Below, in pieces: positions 58,481-64,000 of a stretch of DNA of 64,000 bases. Both the position numbers and the translations under genes were made by a program. Every line of letters begins with the position of its first letter. Position 1 is the first letter of the stretch. The DNA comes from Silurus meridionalis (lineage: Eukaryota; Chordata; Actinopteri; Siluriformes; Siluridae): assembly GCF_014805685.1 (NCBI RefSeq), contig NW_025804663.1, positions 346,001-410,000 on the forward strand, in the 5' to 3' direction. The notes below the pieces were generated by a model. That model made no database searches, was not told the origin of the DNA, and was given only the letters and a program-made list of their open reading frames with translations.

Positions 58481-58890
58481 TTGGAATCGTCGCTAAATTG
58501 CTCTGTTACAGGAAAATAATTTGAGCGTGAGCTGTATATCGCTGAGCGCATGCTAATAGAGTTCATACATTGTGATGCTAATAACGCTTGAGCGCCTTTT
58601 CCTCTTTGTCATGTTTCCTCAGAGTTGTCTTTGTTCTCCGCACTCGTCTCTCTCGGCGCTGCACCGCTCCTATCTGCTCGTTCCAATCAGGTCGTTGTCA
58701 GGTTGTGTACAATGGAAGTGGTTCGAGCTGTGCATTAGCATAACGTGTTTCGCTCATCATCCGCAACACGGCAGGATAAAAAAACATGATGAATTAAAGC
58801 TGAGGGTTTTGATGAATTCCACATTTGGCTGTGATGAGGGAAACACCCGGGAAGGTTTGATTCCACAGCTATTAACTCCATATTAGCTTA
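58481..58890. other. Unique, balanced stretch, candidate conserved non-coding element
   Basis: Mixed composition, no repeat elsewhere in the window, words such as TAATTTGAGCGTGAGCTGTA and GTGCATTAGCATAACGTG (octamer-like ATTAGCAT). A 104-codon open frame (58572-58886) has no recognisable domain. Confidence 0.25.
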
Positions 58891-59410
58891 GCTATGCATC
58901 AATCATAGACTGCTCAGGGTAGATCATGATGCACAAGTTTAACACCAATCAGCTGTAGACCTCATTTCATTTCCCACTTATCTGATTTGGTCCATATGTC
59001 CATTTCTTTGGGTCTATATTAGCATTATGGCCTGTTAGCAGCATCCAAGCACAGGAGGCCAACTCATATCACAGAGACATGAAAGTTATTTTTTTTGCAT
59101 TATGGCATGTATTTTTGAATTGTATTTCAGAAAAAAACACTCTTTATTTTCCTTTCTTTTGGTTTCTCCCAAAGGTATAAGCCTCAAGAACTATATTCTC
59201 CAATTGTTTGTTATTATCTTCACAAAAGAATCTCAATCATTACTAACCTAAATAAATTACACATGGATTTAGTTCTGTTCTATGTAACTTGGCCAGAAGT
59301 TTCAACACCAGGGGGTCAATTGGCAAATGGTGCTTGAACTCCAGGGATTGCTGTTTTCCTGTTACAGTATATTTATGTTCTGTATTTGTATTGTTACAAT
59401 TACAATATCA
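58891..59410. other. Non-coding spacer
   Basis: Nothing recognised. Confidence 0.5.
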
Positions 59411-60304
59411 TTCTACACTGTTAGAAGTTGCTGTTAATTTATGGCAGAATTTCAACAGTATAATAATTTTATGTTCAACAGCAGTACATTACTGTTTTAT
59501 TGTTGTTGTAAAATGATGTAGACACAATATAACGGCATTTTGTTGTATTTATTACTCAGAGAAAATAAAACATTACTATACAGTATTTTTGTAAACTGCA
59601 GTGAGCACACGGGGACTTTTATCCGTCATTAACAGGTGAGTTCCCTTTTGTTTGCGCGACAAAATTCATTCCATTTGCTATGGCAGCTAACATGTGTCAG
59701 GAATGGTATGGTGGATATTGAAAGTGAATCGATCTTCTATTTGCTCATTTTCAGTGATTAATACGCCAAATGCACCACTGTGTTGTGCAGCTGGATTTCA
59801 GACTTCCCAATTACCGGGTGAGTTTCATTCAGAAAAATATGTGATAATCCTTCTGTAAAGTAAATTTTTCAAACTCCATTGCACTGAAATCACATTTGAA
59901 TGTATCACACTAAAATGACTGGTGTTTTCCGCTGCTTTTCTGAAATTTGTGAAGCCTCCAGCGTTAAAAAAAAAACCCTTATATATCTATCGGTGTTATT
60001 GTGTTTTACTTTTTGCCCAAAAGATCTGTGTGCTGTTGCTTGTTTTCTTTCCGGAATGAAAGAATGTTCTTTATACAAGAATATACTTTGCTATATGTTC
60101 TATGTCAGTAATCATTTCCCCTCCTCTCTAGTTCTAAACACAGAAATATTCTTTAATGTATAAACAGTGTTATGTTGTATTTGCAAAAACAGTAGCCAAC
60201 TGTAAATTTCACAAACAATAAGACTGTTGATTTTACAATAAGTTGCTGGCAACCGTGCTGCCAGTTCTTTACTGTTTTTTAACGGAAAATTTTTACAGTG
60301 TATG
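59411..60304. mobile_element. Candidate non-autonomous DNA element (MITE-like)
   Basis: Left end ACACTGTTAGAAGTTGCTG, right end in reverse complement ACACTGTAAAAATTTTCCG. Both resemble the termini of abundant fish MITE-like repeats. Internal CAGTA/TACTG-rich arms (ACAGCAGTACATTACTGT near 59480, AAACAGTAGCCAACTGTAAA near 60187) surround unrelated central DNA. No transposase and no clear target duplication. Confidence 0.4.
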
Positions 60305-60394
60305 AGACTGACATAAATTAATAAATCACTTAATTAATTAATTTCAGCTGTTCTTCTTTCATGCTCTATATGCAACCATCAAAGTCTGTTATTT

Positions 60395-61425
60395 AATTGC
60401 ATCCTCAAGAGGTATGCTTCGGAAGGAAATGGAATGAAACCACAATTCCAAATCAACGACTCTGCCTTTGTCAGGAAAGGGCTTAAGGCAATCACCAATT
60501 ACGTCAAACTCCTGGAGTTTGCTGATGACACCACCCACATCTCTTATGGGGAAGAGTCGGCGTACAGGAGTGAAATGGACCATCTGGTGTTGTGGGGCAG
60601 CATGAACAACCTGGAGCTCAACTCTCAAGACAGTTGAGATGATAGTGTATTTCAGGAAGGACCCAGCCCCCCTGTCATCCTCTGTGACTCTCCGGTGACA
60701 CTTGTCAAATCCTTCTGATTCTGGGCTCCACCTGAGCATTGAGGAGCTTAAGTGGGAGCAGAACATAAGCTCCATCACCAAGAAGTCTAAGCACATATAT
60801 TCTACACTGCCATCATCAAATCTACTCACACCCTTAATCACGGTCTGGTTTGCTGCAGCTACAGCCAGGGACAACGCCAAACTGCAACATGTCATCCGCT
60901 CTGCTGAGAAGATGATCGGATGCAGTCTCCCAAACCACTTCAGGTGCTGTACTTCTCCAGGACCCAGAGACGTGCAGCCAAGATCGCAGCTAACCCTTCT
61001 CATCCTGGAAACAAACTCTTTTAGTCCCTTCCCTCTGGCAAGAGGTTTCGGTCAATCAGGACCAGGACCTCATGCCACAAGAACAGTTTCTTCCCATTGC
61101 ACTCAGCCTGCTAAACAGTGCCCCATGTACCCCCAGATGACCCCCCTACACCCCCTCAAAAACTTACAGACAGACATTTTTACGTTTATATTCTAATTTG
61201 CACTACTGTTAATGCAAACTCACTTCTGTATATAATATTTATTTCATTCTAGATTGTTTACATACTTTATGTCTGTATTTATGGTTTTACAGTCACTTTC
61301 ACTTTTACACTGTAAACTGCACTACTTCTCATGCCAAGCCACTTTCTGTATACAGTATTTATTTAAAAACTGCGTACACATTTCATATCTGTGTATATAT
61401 TTGCACCTGACACCAAGAAAAATTG
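60395..61425 (+). pseudogene. Rex1-like LINE 3' half (RT remnant and 3' UTR)
   Basis: Frames read NYVKLLEFADDTTHISYGEE then SAYRSEMDHLVLWGSMNNLE (motif C FADD intact), a frameshift, VKSF then LSIEELKWEQNISSITKKSK, LLTPLITVWFAAATARDNAK and LQHVIRSAEKMIGCSLPNHF. Compare the element at 6247-9882: [40 protein letters not shown]. After about 61195 a 3' UTR runs to about 61425 (CACTTTACACTGTAAACTGC-type words). A different, older subfamily. Confidence 0.8.
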
Positions 61426-62389
61426 CATGACGTACACTCGTGCTTACAACCGAATGTACAGACATTTATCCCAAGTTTCTAGATGTGGCTTTAAAGAGGA
61501 AAATGTTTAGCCTCAGGTCTATAGAACATGTATAGAATGATCTGGAAAAGCTGTGACATTTAGAAGTCCATGGCAGGACATGTAACGGTTAGCTTGGTTA
61601 GCACTCTGAGTTGATTATTAGCTTATAGATCTCCTCCAACAAAAAAGTCCCTTTAAACTGTACTTGATCCCAGGCTTAGAGGATTTAGTTACTCAGAGTT
61701 TGGATTTAAAGGGATAAACATTTCATCAATATGAGCTGAAAGAAAGCTGAGCTCCTGCTCGCTCATAAAACCTGCTGTCAGCTTCAGACTCACCTTCAGT
61801 TTCTGGACACTTCTGCCTTTTACAGAAACCTTCTGATAATAACAATATATAATGTACCGAGAATCCAGACCACACTAGGACAAGAACTCTGCAACTGAAA
61901 AATGCAATATAATAATAAATAATTACATCAAAAATTATCATTAAACGTTTTTTCAAGTTATTAAAATGGACATTAAAGTGTTATAGATGAATAACTATCA
62001 ATAAATTGTAAAAATGTGATCATATGTAATAATAATTAGTTGATTATTAATAAATAATGAATAGAAATAACACGTATTTAATAAGCTTATGTTTAATCAT
62101 TTCTGTTTGATTGACTTATTGATTAATTGATTAATTAATGTTCTATATTAAACAAGAAAAAAAGAAGAGGAAAAAGAAATAATGAGAAGAAAAGGCAGAA
62201 GAAGATGAAGTAAAATGGTGGTGGGTTTGTTCTTGGTAATGTTTGAGTGCTCCTGCTAGTGAGCTCCTTCTGAAACTCTCAGAACTGTGAAAATTGTCCA
62301 CCTGCACAGTTTTATTCTCCTGATATTCAGCTGCTCATGGCTCCTACGCCTGTGTGATAAAGTTCAGCAGTCCAACATTAGCATTTGTA
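61426..62389. other. Non-coding AT-rich spacer
   Basis: No gene or repeat recognised. Confidence 0.5.
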
Positions 62390-62700
62390 GCTTTTAATTG
62401 AAGTCCATTAGAAATGTTAAAGTCGTCTCCGAGCTGAGACAGTTTCCTCCCTGACGTGTCACTCAGCTCCATTTCTCCCTCCACTTCGAGCTGTGTTCTT
62501 TCTCCTGCTCTCGCGGAGTATTTTTAGCATCCACCTTTGTAGTTGCTGTGGCAATTGTGCTGATAATAAGGCATTCTTGCACTTGTGTATGAGGATGTGT
62601 AATAGTATCACATGCACACAGTACAGCTCTATTTCCTGATCCATGCGGGAGATTATAATGTTTATGCCGTATTAGACCTGCTGCAGAGGGACTTCTAACC
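62390..62700. other. Unique, balanced stretch, candidate conserved non-coding element
   Basis: Contains AGCATCCACCTTTGTAGTTG then TGCTGATAATAAGGC, non-repetitive and less AT-rich than its surroundings. No coding support. Confidence 0.25.
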
Positions 62701-63109
62701 CCACGTTAGGATTATTAACCTTTAAATAACACTTCCTTTCACTCGGTACTGAGATCTCAGCTGGTCTTGTTCAGGGTCAGCTGATCCTTTAGCTGATCAT
62801 TGGTCTAAATGTTTGATTTAGCTCAGGTTTTTAATGGATGCTGCAACCCTCTGTAATTTAGGAACTTTGGGACTTTGAGGAACCTGTGAAGAAGATTGGA
62901 TCACTGACAGGACTCGATCCAGGGTCATGGTATTGAGAGAAATAAAGCCTAACCAGCAGGGTGATTATAAAATGCAAACTAACCAGGATCATCAGGAAAC
63001 ATGGCCAATCAACAAGACTTAAATGGGGTATTTGTGTATACAGAACAGCTGCACAATCACATTTGTCTCATAGCCGTAAAGAAGTCCTGGACATGATGCT
63101 CCATTCTGT

Positions 63110-63350
63110 TCAATTTATTTTTATTTGTAGAACGTTTATAACAATGGTCATTGTCTCATAGCCTCTTTACAGAGATAAAGAGGTAATAAAAGAATGTATA
63201 AGTTTGTTCCTTATATGTTTATACCTAATGAGTGAGCCAGTGGTGACTGTGGTGAAGGAAAAACGCCCTGAGATTGTTTGAAGAAGAAATGTTGAGAGGA
63301 ACCAGACTCAAAAGAAAACCTCATCCTCATCTAGGTGGCACATCTACATG
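63110..63350 (-). mobile_element. L2 3' tail and UTR fragment
   Basis: Reverse complement of the L2 tail: TTCAATTTATTTTTATTTGT, GGTCATTGTCTCATAGCC, GAGAGGAACCAGACTCAAAA, CTCATCCTCATCTAGGTGGC. Older than copies 1 and 2, judging by the mismatches. Confidence 0.8.
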
Positions 63351-63356
63351 TGACAG

Positions 63357-63574
63357 GAGAACCCAGGGAGAACCCAGGGAGAACTCAGGGAGAACTCAGG
63401 GAGAACTCAGGGTAAACTCAGCGAGAACTCAGGGAGAACTCAGGGAGAACTCAGGGACAACTCAGGGTAAACTCAGGGAGAACTCAGGGAGAACTCAGGG
63501 TAAACTCAGCGAGAACTCAGGGAGAACTCAGGGTAAACTCAGGGAGAACTCAGGGAGAACTCAGGGTAAACTCT
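63357..63574. repeat. 11-bp minisatellite, 20 units
   Basis: Unit GGGAGAACTCA, with variants GGGTAAACTCA, GCGAGAACTCA and GGGACAACTCA in a semi-regular order. Because 11 is not a multiple of 3, an open frame across it reads ENSGRTQGELR repeats. That frame is not evidence of a gene. Confidence 0.95.
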
Positions 63575-64000
63575 GTTCACTCTGTCACTGCTCTGTAAAG
63601 TACATGTGACACATATAAAACATATTTTGTATGGAGGGGTGAGATGGAGAAGGTACAGTGACAGAAGGTACAGTCGCCTCTGCAGATGGTCAACACTGAT
63701 TAGAAATGGGGACGTTTTTAAAATGAGGCAACAAGCTGATGAAACTAGGCACATGTTATAAGACAGAATGGTTGATAGGAATATGAGACAGGGCAGGAGG
63801 TCTTGGTAGAGAAAGAAGGTCAGTGAGAGACAGGATAGCAGGGCACTGACAGAGGGTGGATGTTCCATGAATCGGGGCAATAAGACAGGACTGCAAGGCA
63901 GTGAATCAGGGTGACAGATCCTAAAGATCCTAAAGACATAACAGTAGATGCATCAAAAAGGGTGATAAGATAATTGAGGCAGGTCCTAAAAAGAGGTCAG
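63575..64000. other. Non-coding right edge
   Basis: Nothing recognised. Confidence 0.5.

Noticed and set aside
58572..58886. 104-codon open frame
   Set aside because: No splice or codon support and no recognisable domain; kept only as a possible non-coding element.
63274..63609. 111-codon frame with GRTQGELREN repeats
   Set aside because: Arises from an 11-bp minisatellite fused to L2 3' UTR; 11-bp units read in all frames.

Overview
This window looks like nuclear DNA of a ray-finned fish. It is AT-rich and intron-bearing, full of CA/GT microsatellites, and packed with decayed retrotransposons of kinds typical of teleosts: L2/CR1-like, Rex1/CR1-like, RTE-like and R2-like (restriction-like endonuclease) LINEs, plus Tc1/mariner DNA elements. 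The repeat tails suggest an otophysan, perhaps a catfish, but that is a guess. There are no operons, bacterial signals or CRISPR. I found no tRNA or rRNA gene.

Host gene content is small. One multi-exon gene on the minus strand starts at about 1020 and runs off the left edge. Its product is helical and I do not recognise it. No other host coding exon could be supported. Three stretches (about 22260-22680, 58480-58890, 62390-62700) look like unique, possibly conserved non-coding DNA.

Layout. 1-1030: 5' part of the gene. 1030-2500: its flank. 2500-3540: minus-strand L2-type ORF1 remnant (zinc finger, coiled coil, SGNH esterase). 3640-10085: plus-strand L2 with a minus-strand Rex1-like LINE (6247-9882) inside it. 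10095-13370: minus-strand L2 interrupted by a plus-strand, internally deleted L2 derivative, all between two diverged direct repeats. 13414-14550: composite CA minisatellite. 14640-15370: Rex1-like fragment. 15389-21219: a giant imperfect palindrome whose arms are RTE copies. 21220-29590: mostly non-coding, with a possible solo LTR, an NF-Y-box tandem repeat, two mariner fossils and an RT remnant. 29590-35110: R2-like element split by a 3.7-kb L2 that carries its own 1.08-kb tandem duplication. 35425-40045: LINE fragments and an RTE split by a second L2 type. 40694-42592: Tc1/mariner-superfamily transposon with both ends. 43385-45998: RTE split by a Rex1-like 3' end. 46604-56250: about 7.1 kb of 22-bp minisatellite split by another L2. 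56250-64000: microsatellites, a candidate MITE, a Rex1-like RT remnant, an L2 tail and an 11-bp minisatellite.

All transposon coding regions seen are broken, so the region records repeated nested insertion. Junctions with target-site duplications give the order of events. The most unusual items are the minisatellite with a higher-order period near 1.8-2.0 kb, the RTE palindrome, and the tandem array of perfect NF-Y boxes.
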